This document shows positions 1-5,509 of a stretch of DNA of 5,509 nucleotides, one piece after another. The notes under the pieces were generated by a model. The model made no database searches. It worked only from the letters and a program-made list of their open reading frames with translations, and was not told where the DNA came from. The position numbers and the translations under genes are program-made. The stretch is from CAKZSB01 sp964646405 (GTDB taxonomy: Bacteria > Pseudomonadota > Gammaproteobacteria > Granulosicoccales > Granulosicoccaceae). Position 1 is the first letter of the stretch. Every line of letters begins with the position of its first letter. Where the stretch lies: assembly GCA_964646405.1 (NCBI GenBank), contig CAZYDV010000390.1, positions 1 to 5,509 of the forward strand, given 5' to 3'.

Positions 1-1214
1 GTTGAGGCGACGCCAATCTCCGGGCCGGCATGGGTCAGCAAGGTGGCATCCGCCTCGCGTGTCAGCGTGCTTTCCGGCACATTGCAAATCGCCAGCGTGC
101 CCACGTAGTTGTCGTGCTTTTTAACTTCTTCAAGTGCCGCGAGTGAATCGGCGGTCTCTCCCGATTGCGACAACGTGATGTACAACGTCTGTTCGGGTAC
201 GGCTACCGTTCGATAGCGATACTCGCTGGCGATCTCTACCGTGCAGGGTGTTTTGGTGTACTCCTCGAACCAGTATTTAGCCGTCATACCGGCGTGATAG
301 CTGGTGCCACAGGCAACGATGTGAATCGCCTTGGTTCGCGCCAGTATATTTGTGTCGATCGCGCCGATGCCATTGAGCAGCAGATCGGTATCGGAGATTC
401 TGTCCTGCAGGGTGGCACGGATAGCATTGGGCTGCTCGTAGATCTCTTTGAGCATGTAGTGCTTATACGGACCTTTATCAACCGAGTTGACTGACAGAGT
501 CGAGGTCTTGACCGCACGCTTGACCGGATTACCCGTCGCGTCTTCGATCTGCATTTCACCGCCATTCACATCGACCAGGTCGCCATCTTCAAGATAGATG
601 ATCTCCTGGGTGACCGGTATCAGTGCTGCGGTGTCAGAGGCCAGAAAATACTCGCCTACACCCAGCCCGACCAGCAGCGGGCTGCCCTTGCGAAAAGCCA
701 CCAGCCGATCCGGCTGCTCGGTATTCAGGATCGCAATCGCATAGGCACCGTGCAGATGCCCAATCGCAGTGCGCACACCGGTGAGATAGTCACCCGCCTT
801 GCTGACTTCGCGATGCAGCAGATGCGCAATCACCTCAGTATCGGTTTGCGAATCGAATTCATAGCCTTCGCCCTGCAGCGTGGCGCGAAGCGCGTCGTGA
901 TTTTCGATAATACCGTTGTGCACAACCGAAAACTGGCTGCGCGAGTTGTGTGGATGGGCATTGCGTTCGGACGGTTCGCCATGTGTTGCCCAACGCGTGT
1001 GGGCGATGCCGATACCGGCCTCCAACGGCGATTTTTCGAGCATTTCACCGAGTACGGCAACCTTACCCAGTGCACGTTGGCGCTGGATCTGATTATCGCC
1101 GTTGAGTACCGCCACACCCGCAGAGTCGTAGCCGCGATACTCCATGCGGTGTAGGCCTTCGAGCAGAATCGGGGTGACGTTTCTCTGCGCGTACGCAGCA
1201 ATAATTCCACACAT
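1..1214 (-). CDS. glmS: Glutamine--fructose-6-phosphate aminotransferase (isomerizing), C-terminus cut by window edge
   Basis: GlmS makes glucosamine-6-phosphate and glutamate from fructose-6-phosphate and glutamine, the first committed step toward UDP-GlcNAc in the cytoplasm. My translation from ATG at 1214 gives 404 residues with no stop; the family is about 610 long, so the last third lies off the left edge. The N-terminal class II glutamine amidotransferase domain (about 1-240) starts MCGII, so the nucleophile Cys is exposed after Met removal. It also has HTRWATHG (72-79), NAHPH (85-89), HNG (99-101) and D125 in QTDTE. The first SIS sugar-isomerase domain follows, with CGTSYHAG (302-309) and SQSGETADS (349-357), which bind sugar phosphate. 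The start is fixed by the required Met-Cys N-terminus. It lies 7 nt after the glmU stop, so the two are co-transcribed. No internal stop or frameshift is seen. Confidence 0.97.
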   Translation of the reverse strand, partial: MCGIIAAYAQRNVTPILLEGLHRMEYRGYDSAGVAVLNGDNQIQRQRALGKVAVLGEMLEKSPLEAGIGIAHTRWATHGEPSERNAHPHNSRSQFSVVHNGIIENHDALRATLQGEGYEFDSQTDTEVIAHLLHREVSKAGDYLTGVRTAIGHLHGAYAIAILNTEQPDRLVAFRKGSPLLVGLGVGEYFLASDTAALIPVTQEIIYLEDGDLVDVNGGEMQIEDATGNPVKRAVKTSTLSVNSVDKGPYKHYMLKEIYEQPNAIRATLQDRISDTDLLLNGIGAIDTNILARTKAIHIVACGTSYHAGMTAKYWFEEYTKTPCTVEIASEYRYRTVAVPEQTLYITLSQSGETADSLAALEEVKKHDNYVGTLAICNVPESTLTREADATLLTHAGPEIGVAS

Positions 1215-1221
1215 AAATTTG

Positions 1222-2589
1222 TTAAACCTTGGTTTTTTTGGTTGGTCGCGGCCAGTTGTCTACCGTTCGCAACTTTGCTCGCGTGAAGGCAAGCTGATTT
1301 TCTTCCACCGTTTTCGTGATCGTCGATCCCGCACCAACCACCGCATTGCGCCGCACCGTCACAGGCGCCACCAACTGTGTGCTGGAACCGATGAAAACAC
1401 CATCTTCAATAACCGTTTGCGACTTGTTGGCCCCGTCGTAGTTACAGGTAATGGTGCCAGCACCAATATTGACTGCCTCCCCTACCACGCTGTCGCCCAC
1501 ATAAGATAAGTGATTGACTTTGCTGCCACGTGCAATGGTGGACTTCTTGATTTCGACGAAATTGCCTATGTGCGCTTGCTCGGCAAGTTCAGTGCCGGGC
1601 CGAAGTCTTGCGAATGGGCCTATGGCACATTTTTCACCGACGCTGGCGTCTTCTAACACGCAGTTCGCGTGGATGGTGGTTCCACTGGCAACCGATACGT
1701 TTTTAAGCACGCAGTTCGGGCCGATGGTGACGTTGTCACCCAGCGTTACTTCACCCTCGAAGACACAGTTCACATCGATAATGCAGTCCTGCCCGGTGGT
1801 CAGCGAGCCGCGCACATCAATACGGGCCGGATCGCGCAGTGTCGCTCCACCATCCATCAGCCGGGTGGCGATATTGCGCTGGTGAATACGTTCCAGTTCT
1901 GCCAGTTGCAGGCGACTGTTGACGCCTGTCACTTCCCACTCATCATCGGGGTTGTGGGTTGCAATCGACAACCCCTGATCTGAAGCCAGCTTGAATATGT
2001 CGGTTAAATAATATTCTTGCTGCGAATTGTTGTTGTCGATGCGATTGAGCAGCTCGTTGAGTACCGCTGCTTTGGCGGCGAGAATACCGGTGTTGATCTC
2101 ACAGATCCGGTGCTGCTCGTCTGTGGCGTCCTTGTGCTCGACGATACCCGTCACCGCACCTTCGCTGTTGCGCACGATTCGGCCGTAGCCAGTGGGATCG
2201 TCCAGCACCACTGTCAGCAGTGAAAGGTTGCTGTCAGTCACGTCAGCCACCAGCTTTTGCAGCGTTTCAGGTCGCGTCAAGGGGACGTCACCGTAAGCAA
2301 TCAATACCGTGTCTTCAGGACGTAGCATCGGCATGGCCTGCTGAACCGCATGGCCGGTGCCCAGCTGCTCGGTCTGCTCGGCATACTGTACCGACGTGCT
2401 GATCATCTGCCGAACCTGCTCCGCACCGTGACCCACCACCACCACCGTATCAGTGGCACCAATGCTCGCCGCCGCATCGATCACATGCTGCACCATGGGT
2501 TTGTCAGCGATGCAATGCAGTACTTTCGGCAATGCCGATTTCATACGCGTGCCTTTACCGGCCGCGAGGATGACAACTTTCAGAGACAT
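1222..2589 (-). CDS. glmU: Bifunctional GlmU: GlcNAc-1-phosphate uridylyltransferase / glucosamine-1-phosphate N-acetyltransferase
   Basis: This cytoplasmic enzyme acetylates glucosamine-1-phosphate with acetyl-CoA and then couples GlcNAc-1-P to UTP, giving UDP-GlcNAc. The protein is 455 residues; E. coli GlmU is 456. The N-terminal Rossmann-like pyrophosphorylase domain (about 1-225) has LAAGKGTRMKS (8-18) with R15, then K22 in LPKVLH, GTGHA (77-81), YGD with metal-binding D101 (99-101), GYGRIV (134-139), EHKD (151-154), EINTG (164-168) and N224 in TGVNSR. After a linker helix comes a left-handed beta-helix of hexapeptide repeats (about 250-425). It carries the acetyltransferase residues R330, K348, H360, Y363 and N374, each offset by 3 from the E. 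coli numbering. All key residues known to me are present. The ATG is preceded at 6 nt by AGG within AGGTAGAG, supporting this start. glmS follows directly. Confidence 0.98.
   Translation of the reverse strand: MSLKVVILAAGKGTRMKSALPKVLHCIADKPMVQHVIDAAASIGATDTVVVVGHGAEQVRQMISTSVQYAEQTEQLGTGHAVQQAMPMLRPEDTVLIAYGDVPLTRPETLQKLVADVTDSNLSLLTVVLDDPTGYGRIVRNSEGAVTGIVEHKDATDEQHRICEINTGILAAKAAVLNELLNRIDNNNSQQEYYLTDIFKLASDQGLSIATHNPDDEWEVTGVNSRLQLAELERIHQRNIATRLMDGGATLRDPARIDVRGSLTTGQDCIIDVNCVFEGEVTLGDNVTIGPNCVLKNVSVASGTTIHANCVLEDASVGEKCAIGPFARLRPGTELAEQAHIGNFVEIKKSTIARGSKVNHLSYVGDSVVGEAVNIGAGTITCNYDGANKSQTVIEDGVFIGSSTQLVAPVTVRRNAVVGAGSTITKTVEENQLAFTRAKLRTVDNWPRPTKKTKV
1227..1230 (-). promoter_or_regulatory. 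Probable glmS Shine-Dalgarno element inside the end of glmU
   Basis: AAGG on the minus strand sits within the last sense codons of glmU, 12 nt before the glmS ATG at 1214. The 7-nt gap between the genes is AT-rich (CAAATTT) and has no purine-rich SD of its own. The spacing is longer than ideal, so glmS may rely partly on ribosomes finishing glmU. The tiny gap also leaves no room for a glmS ribozyme or other separate glmS leader. Confidence 0.4.
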
Positions 2590-2590
2590 A

Positions 2591-2598
2591 CTCTACCT
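2591..2598 (-). promoter_or_regulatory. glmU ribosome binding site
   Basis: Minus-strand AGGTAGAG ends 1 nt before the glmU ATG at 2589, with the AGG core 6 nt from the start codon. It supports the chosen start. A good -10 look-alike (GATAAT) partly overlaps this stretch, but it lies too close to the ATG to serve glmU as a normal promoter. Confidence 0.6.
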
Positions 2599-2608
2599 AT
2601 TATCAGAG

Positions 2609-2633
2609 AACGGCTGTACAGGGTTCGACCGTT
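2609..2633 (-). other. Small inverted repeat in the glmU leader
   Basis: The arms AACGG and CCGTT enclose 15 nt that contain the palindrome CTGTACAG (2614-2621). Transcribed toward glmU, this would form a short hairpin about 10 nt upstream of the ribosome binding site. No T run follows, so it is not an intrinsic terminator. A leader role in stability or translation is only a possibility, because a 5-bp stem can arise by chance. Confidence 0.25.
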
Positions 2634-2762
2634 TCATATGACTAGCGGCCCATCGGATACCGTCTGTAGCACAGCCCGTGCGAGCACTCTGGCACTGCAT
2701 CCCTATTTAACAATCGTCCAAGAGATACGGGATTAATTTCACATCTGCAGCCCCAGCGGCAC

Positions 2763-2774
2763 GCCCGGCCGGGC
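2763..2774. repeat. 12-bp perfect palindrome next to the candidate glmU promoter
   Basis: GCCCGGCCGGGC is its own reverse complement. It begins immediately after the candidate -10 hexamer on the minus strand, covering the expected transcription start. That position would suit a repressor operator or a hairpin at the 5' end of the mRNA. The sequence is pure G and C, so chance occurrence is fairly easy, and no regulator is known for it. Confidence 0.3.
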
Positions 2775-2801
2775 AGCATAGCAAAGCTTCGGCAATGGCA
2801 A
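2775..2801 (-). promoter_or_regulatory. Candidate sigma70-type promoter for glmUS (weak)
   Basis: On the minus strand TTGCCA (2801-2796, five of six matches to the -35 consensus) is followed after 15 nt by TATGCT (2780-2775, four of six). The TATGCT is preceded by TGC, giving an extended -10 (TGnTATGCT). The spacer is short, but extended -10 promoters tolerate weak -35 contacts. A start near 2768 would give a leader of about 180 nt before glmU. It is the best match I found by eye in the gap upstream of glmU. A real promoter must lie in this gap or the genes must be read through from the right, past the terminator near 3200. Confidence 0.3.
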
Positions 2802-2997
2802 TGAGTCTATGAATTACCATAAGTTTGCCGGGATGTGGGCCACTCCGGCCGATACTACCGGAAATGCATCGGTGCATGCAGATGCTCGGGCTTTGGTCCG
2901 GCCAGACTATCAACATCGAAACCGAACGACTGTTCGCTAAAGCTCGGCGATATCACTGGTCGGCCGAAATTTACGAATTGAGTCCGGCATACTCGAG

Positions 2998-3013
2998 TTT
3001 ACTCATGAGTAAA
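2998..3013. repeat. 16-bp perfect palindrome, possible operator
   Basis: TTTACTCATGAGTAAA is a perfect 16-bp palindrome in the non-coding gap. It sits beside ACTCGAGT (2991-2998), an 8-bp palindrome with the same ACTC/GAGT arms, and another GAGT lies at 2980-2983. Five alternating ACTC/GAGT half-sites thus fall within 31 nt. Dimeric transcription factors often bind such sites. I do not recognise the regulator, and the target promoter is unclear: the site is about 410 nt upstream of glmU. Confidence 0.4.
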
Positions 3014-3096
3014 ATCCTATTGGATCGGTCGCGACATCCCCCGGGGCAAGCATTCAATCAGCGCTCGCCCGGGAATGGGAGAGGACAGGGTCGTTA

Positions 3097-3108
3097 CCGG
3101 TGCACCGG
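3097..3108. repeat. 12-bp perfect palindrome
   Basis: CCGGTGCACCGG reads the same on both strands. It lies in the non-coding gap about 90 nt beyond the terminator of the MaoC operon. No promoter or T run is adjacent, so its role is unknown. Confidence 0.25.
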
Positions 3109-3195
3109 CCAGTGGAGAAATGACACAGACATTTTCCCTGTCGAGCGATTATTAGCGTCAGACCTTTCCCTAGCGGCAAATGGCCACCGACCGTC

Positions 3196-3235
3196 AAAAA
3201 ATGCTGGAGGGAGGTGTTTGTACCGAGACCAGCAT
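3196..3235 (-). terminator. Rho-independent terminator of the TRAP/MaoC operon
   Basis: Read on the minus strand, ATGCTGG (3235-3229) pairs perfectly with CCAGCAT (3207-3201) across a 21-nt loop. The 3' arm runs straight into six T (3201-3196). The stem begins 20 nt after the TGA of the second MaoC gene. The T run is on one side only, so it would stop transcription leftward and separate this operon from glmUS. The 7-bp stem and large loop are weaker than a textbook terminator. Confidence 0.55.
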
Positions 3236-3255
3236 ATTGTTGCAGTTGCGCTGAA

Positions 3256-3753
3256 TCATTCGCCGGTAACTGATGGCTTGCGCTCAGCCAGAATATCAAT
3301 CTCGAAGCTAAACACGAGTTCACCGTACTGGTTGTAGCCCTCGTTGCGACTGCGAATAATGCCCCATTTGCCGCGAATGACCTTTTCCGGTTTTTCGATG
3401 ATCTCGTAGGTGTAGGTAATGTTGTGCCCCGGGCGCACCGCTTTAATCCAGCGCATGTTGCGAAAACCGATACCGGCACCATTTCTCCGCCCGTCTCGCA
3501 CCCCGGTCGCGTAGCGCTCCATATAAGTGACCATCAGTTTCATCCACACGGCACAGACGTGCCAGCCTGATGCCACAAGCCCCTGTGTCGGCCCTTCACG
3601 AGCCGCGTCGACATCCACGTGCATCGCCTGCGGCGCATACTTTTTACCAAACTCGATGATTTCCTTTTCACCGAACGTGTGGTTACCGAAAACGTGAAAC
3701 TCACCAACCGGGATATCTTCAAACCAGCGGCTGCGAAAGAAGGTCTCGCTCAT
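3256..3753 (-). CDS. MaoC-like hot-dog fold protein, degenerate active site (probable partner subunit)
   Basis: The protein has 165 residues and a single hot-dog fold of the MaoC-like acyl dehydratase / (R)-enoyl-CoA hydratase family. It shares FEDIPVG (11-17), IIEF (32-35), PQxxH with H45, ASGWHVCA (61-68), RW (101-102) and NQ (141-142) with the gene before it, so the two look like paralogues. The family segment DPQPxH here reads APQAMH (40-45): the catalytic Asp is Ala (codon GCG) and the second Pro is Ala. FGG near 55 has become TQG, and RPGD reads RPGH (107-110). The ORF is intact, and the hydrophobic core positions look preserved. I infer a non-catalytic partner rather than an independent hydratase. 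Its ATG overlaps the upstream stop as ATGA, with GGGAG (3765-3761) 7 nt before it, so translation is probably coupled. A terminator follows. The substrate is unknown. Confidence 0.88.
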   Translation of the reverse strand: MSETFFRSRWFEDIPVGEFHVFGNHTFGEKEIIEFGKKYAPQAMHVDVDAAREGPTQGLVASGWHVCAVWMKLMVTYMERYATGVRDGRRNGAGIGFRNMRWIKAVRPGHNITYTYEIIEKPEKVIRGKWGIIRSRNEGYNQYGELVFSFEIDILAERKPSVTGE

Positions 3754-4226
3754 GCGCCCGCTCCCGTCGGGCGGTGCTCGATCAACAGTTCGGTATCGAG
3801 CACAATCACGCTTTGATCCTTCTGATTCAACACATCGATAGAGACTTCAACTCGCCCCGGGTCATTGGCGCGTTCTGCCTGCTGCAACGAGGTGACGGTA
3901 ATTCCCGCATGCAGTGAATCCCCGGCGAACACCGGCCGCAGCCAGCGCAGCGACTGAACACCCGGCGACCCACGCGAGGGTATGTGATCACGCTCCAGGG
4001 TGTCTGCCAGCAGCCGCATCATCAACGCACACACCTGCCAACCACTGGCGCAATGCCCGCCAAAAATCGATTTTTCCGCCACCGCCGGGTCCAGATGATA
4101 CGGCTGTGGATCAAATTCGGTGGCAAATTCGATGATGTCGGCCGCATCAATCGTGATCGATCCGGTCTGGAACACCTGACCGGATTCGATGTCTTCCCAA
4201 TATTTCATGCTCGCTTGCGTACTCAC
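3750..4226 (-). CDS. MaoC-like acyl dehydratase / (R)-specific enoyl-CoA hydratase family protein
   Basis: The protein has 158 residues, one hot-dog domain typical of MaoC-like dehydratases. These act on CoA thioesters, adding or removing water at a 2-enoyl bond. YWEDIESGQ (9-17) opens the fold. IIEFATEFDPQPYH (31-44) contains the Asp39-x4-His44 pair matching the hydratase-2 motif, followed by FGG (55-57), ASGW (60-63), RWLRPV (94-99) and AGD (101-103). These features suggest a competent active site; the substrate cannot be read from sequence. The listed start is GTG at 4226, 2 nt after the TRAP stop. An in-frame ATG at 4208 (Met7) gives MKYWEDIESGQ, which fits the usual family N-terminus at least as well, and neither has a strong ribosome binding site. 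The 3' end overlaps the next gene by 4 nt. Confidence 0.92.
   Translation of the reverse strand: MSTQASMKYWEDIESGQVFQTGSITIDAADIIEFATEFDPQPYHLDPAVAEKSIFGGHCASGWQVCALMMRLLADTLERDHIPSRGSPGVQSLRWLRPVFAGDSLHAGITVTSLQQAERANDPGRVEVSIDVLNQKDQSVIVLDTELLIEHRPTGAGA
3761..3765 (-). promoter_or_regulatory. Ribosome binding site of the second MaoC gene
   Basis: Minus-strand GGGAG lies 7 nt before the ATG at 3753, inside the coding sequence of the first MaoC gene. With the ATGA stop/start overlap it fixes the start of the second gene. It suggests that the two proteins are made in a coupled, roughly matched amount. Confidence 0.55.
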
Positions 4227-4228
4227 GG

Positions 4229-5509
4229 CTATTTACTCATGCCCGGCAGCCACAGGGCGATTTCCGGCCAGATGATCAAAAGGCCCACCAGAAAAATCGC
4301 ACAGCCCATATACGGCAGTGCGGCCACATAGATATCCTGCATGGTGGTATCGGGCGGGGACACGCCTTTCATCACAAACAGCAACAGGCCAAAAGGCGGG
4401 GTGGTGAAGCTGATCTCAAGCGCCAGCAAAATGATCACGCCAAACCAGATTAGATCGAAGTTCAGACTCTGCGCCAGCGGGAAAAAGATCGGCACCGTCA
4501 GCAGCATCATCGACAGCTGATCCATGAACATGCCCAACACCAGCAGGATACCGAACATGATCAGCAGCATGACAATGGGCGCGAGCTCAAAGCCTGTGGC
4601 CCAGTTAATCAGCCCGGAACTGGCCCCCGAGAATGCCAGCAACGCCGAAAACGTGGCAGAGCCAAAGATGATCAGCAGCGCCATGGTGGTTACGCGCAAT
4701 GCCCCGGTCACCGACTTCACCATACTGTCAATGGTGAGCTGACCATAGAGCGCGGCAAGCAACAAGACCCCCAGGCAGCCGAATGCCGCGGATTCCGACG
4801 GCGTGGCCCAGCCGTTCAAAATGAGCAGGATCACACCGACAACAATCGCCAGCATCGGCACCACATCAAATAAGAAGAGCCTCAAGCGCTGGCCGACACT
4901 GATCTGCTCGATCTCATAATCCGGTGCGGCATCCGGATCGATCAGGCAGATAAAAAGGATCAGCAACACGTAGAAGCCCGCCAACATAAGCCCCGGTACC
5001 ACGCCTGCGATCAATAGCTTGCCCACATCCAGATTAGCCAGTGTCGCCAGCAGCACCGCCAGGGCCGACGGGGGAATCAACATCGCCAACCCACCCGTGC
5101 CGAGGATCGGGCCGATGGCCATCTTTTTCTTGTAACCGCGCTTTTCCATCTCCGGCACCATCAGCGAGCCGAGCAGCGCGGTCGAACCCATCGACGATCC
5201 CGAGAGCGTGGCAAACGCGGTACCGCCGGCGACCGTCACGAATGAGAGCCGTGCCGGCAGACGTCCCATCAGTTTATCGATCGCGCTGAACATCCGATTG
5301 GCGAGGCCGGTAAAAAAGAAGATTTCGCCCATCAGTAGAAACATCGGTACCGGCATCAGGTTGAACGAGGTGACAGAGCGAATAGCGTTGTTCGACAACT
5401 GGCCGATGCCGCGCGACATCTGCGTCAACAGATCGCCATTGCCGCCCATGAAATAGGTCGCCGCAATCATATTGGCCGCTAGAAACGCCAGGGCCACCGG
5501 CACACCAAT
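4229..5509 (-). CDS. TRAP transporter large permease subunit (DctM/SiaM family), N-terminus cut by window edge
   Basis: DctM-type proteins are the ion-coupled transport subunit of TRAP importers. They work in the inner membrane with a small subunit (DctQ) and a periplasmic binding protein (DctP), usually taking up carboxylates. The window holds 426 residues, nearly all hydrophobic segments. Counting from the GTG at 5503, family signatures are PMFLLMGEIFFFTGL (53-67), ATLSGSSMGSTA (98-109), GGLAMLIPPSA (137-147), FMDQLSMMLLTVPIFFP (326-342) and ISFTTPPFGLLLF (364-376). The GTG is probably not the start: the frame is open to the window edge and reads Ile-Gly-Val-Pro-Val-Ala. This matches the G-x-PVA motif normally about 20 residues into the protein. 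The true start, and possibly dctQ and dctP, should lie to the right. The stop is 2 nt before the first MaoC gene. Specificity cannot be told. Confidence 0.95.
   Translation of the reverse strand: MGVPVALAFLAANMIAATYFMGGNGDLLTQMSRGIGQLSNNAIRSVTSFNLMPVPMFLLMGEIFFFTGLANRMFSAIDKLMGRLPARLSFVTVAGGTAFATLSGSSMGSTALLGSLMVPEMEKRGYKKKMAIGPILGTGGLAMLIPPSALAVLLATLANLDVGKLLIAGVVPGLMLAGFYVLLILFICLIDPDAAPDYEIEQISVGQRLRLFLFDVVPMLAIVVGVILLILNGWATPSESAAFGCLGVLLLAALYGQLTIDSMVKSVTGALRVTTMALLIIFGSATFSALLAFSGASSGLINWATGFELAPIVMLLIMFGILLVLGMFMDQLSMMLLTVPIFFPLAQSLNFDLIWFGVIILLALEISFTTPPFGLLLFVMKGVSPPDTTMQDIYVAALPYMGCAIFLVGLLIIWPEIALWLPGMSK

Larger units (their letters stand above)
2590..3195. other. Non-coding gap between the MaoC operon and glmU
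   Basis: I see no gene I can support in this roughly 600-nt stretch. Open frames exist on both strands: a plus-strand frame from 2825 running into the antisense of the second MaoC gene, and a 69-codon minus-strand frame at 2707-2916. Their translations have no recognisable motif, and neither has a clear ribosome binding site. No tRNA or known riboswitch pattern is apparent. What stands out is a series of short palindromes: 2763-2774, 2960-2967 (TCGGCCGA), 2991-3013, 3039-3046 (CCCCGGGG) and 3097-3108. There is also a weak promoter match upstream of glmU. In many gammaproteobacteria atpC lies upstream of glmU; here it does not. Confidence 0.6.

Noticed and set aside
165..1154. Open frames opposite or out of phase within glmS, for example 165-494 and 750-1154 plus and 830-1210 minus
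   Set aside because: They overlap the conserved GlmS reading frame along their whole length and encode no recognisable protein. They are shadows of the real gene.
1214..1222. A glmS ribozyme or separate glmS promoter in front of glmS
   Set aside because: Only 7 nt separate the glmU stop from the glmS start, and the upstream sequence is fully accounted for by conserved GlmU coding sequence.
2599..2606. GATAAT as a -10 element of a glmU promoter
   Set aside because: A start about 7 nt downstream would fall at the glmU ATG itself, while a good Shine-Dalgarno sequence argues for a leader. No fitting -35 hexamer lies 16-18 nt upstream.
2621..2633. GGTTCGACC resembling a tRNA T-loop
   Set aside because: The flanking bases do not form the required 5-bp T stem, and no acceptor or anticodon arm lies nearby.
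2863..2888. TGCAT-rich short repeats (ATGCA-TCGG-TGCAT hairpin and TGCATGCA)
   Set aside because: The stem is only 5 bp, with no T run or neighbouring promoter. It is too weak to annotate on its own.
2707..2916. A 69-codon open frame on the minus strand upstream of glmU
   Set aside because: No motif, signal or ribosome binding site could be seen, and it overlaps the best candidate promoter for glmU. It is not supported as a gene.
2825..3337. A 170-codon open frame on the plus strand across the gap
   Set aside because: Its translation has no recognisable domain and an irregular composition rich in Arg, Ser and Pro. It runs through the terminator hairpin and over 80 nt into the antisense of the second MaoC gene, and has no clear ribosome binding site. 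It looks like a chance open frame.

Overview
All recognisable genes in this window lie on the minus strand, in two blocks separated by about 0.67 kb without a convincing gene. The sequence is moderately GC-rich. The GlmU and GlmS proteins and their order look like those of a proteobacterium, most likely a gammaproteobacterium (possibly marine, given the TRAP system). I cannot name a genus from the sequence.

Right block (5509 down to 3256). A TRAP transporter large membrane subunit (DctM family) enters from the right edge with its N-terminus cut off. It is followed 2 nt later by a MaoC-like hot-dog dehydratase/hydratase gene. That gene overlaps by 4 nt (ATGA) a second, paralogous MaoC-like gene. 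A stem-loop followed by a run of T lies 20 nt past the last stop and probably ends the transcript. The block therefore reads as one operon that imports a carboxylate-type substrate and, after CoA activation encoded elsewhere, hydrates or dehydrates an acyl-CoA. The first MaoC protein keeps the Asp/His pair of the family. In the second the Asp is Ala and several other conserved positions are altered, which suggests a catalytic plus degenerate subunit pair.

Middle (about 2590-3255). I see no supportable gene here. The region holds the terminator just described, a cluster of short palindromes including a perfect 16-bp one, a weak candidate promoter for glmU, and a small hairpin just upstream of the glmU ribosome binding site.

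Left block (2589 down to 1). glmU (complete) and glmS (truncated by the left edge) are 7 nt apart and form the classical hexosamine operon. GlmS makes glucosamine-6-phosphate. GlmU acetylates and uridylylates glucosamine-1-phosphate to UDP-GlcNAc for peptidoglycan and lipopolysaccharide. The intermediate mutase GlmM is not in the window.

The glmUS block is ordinary housekeeping. The item most worth a second look is the TRAP/MaoC/MaoC operon with its apparently asymmetric hydratase pair.
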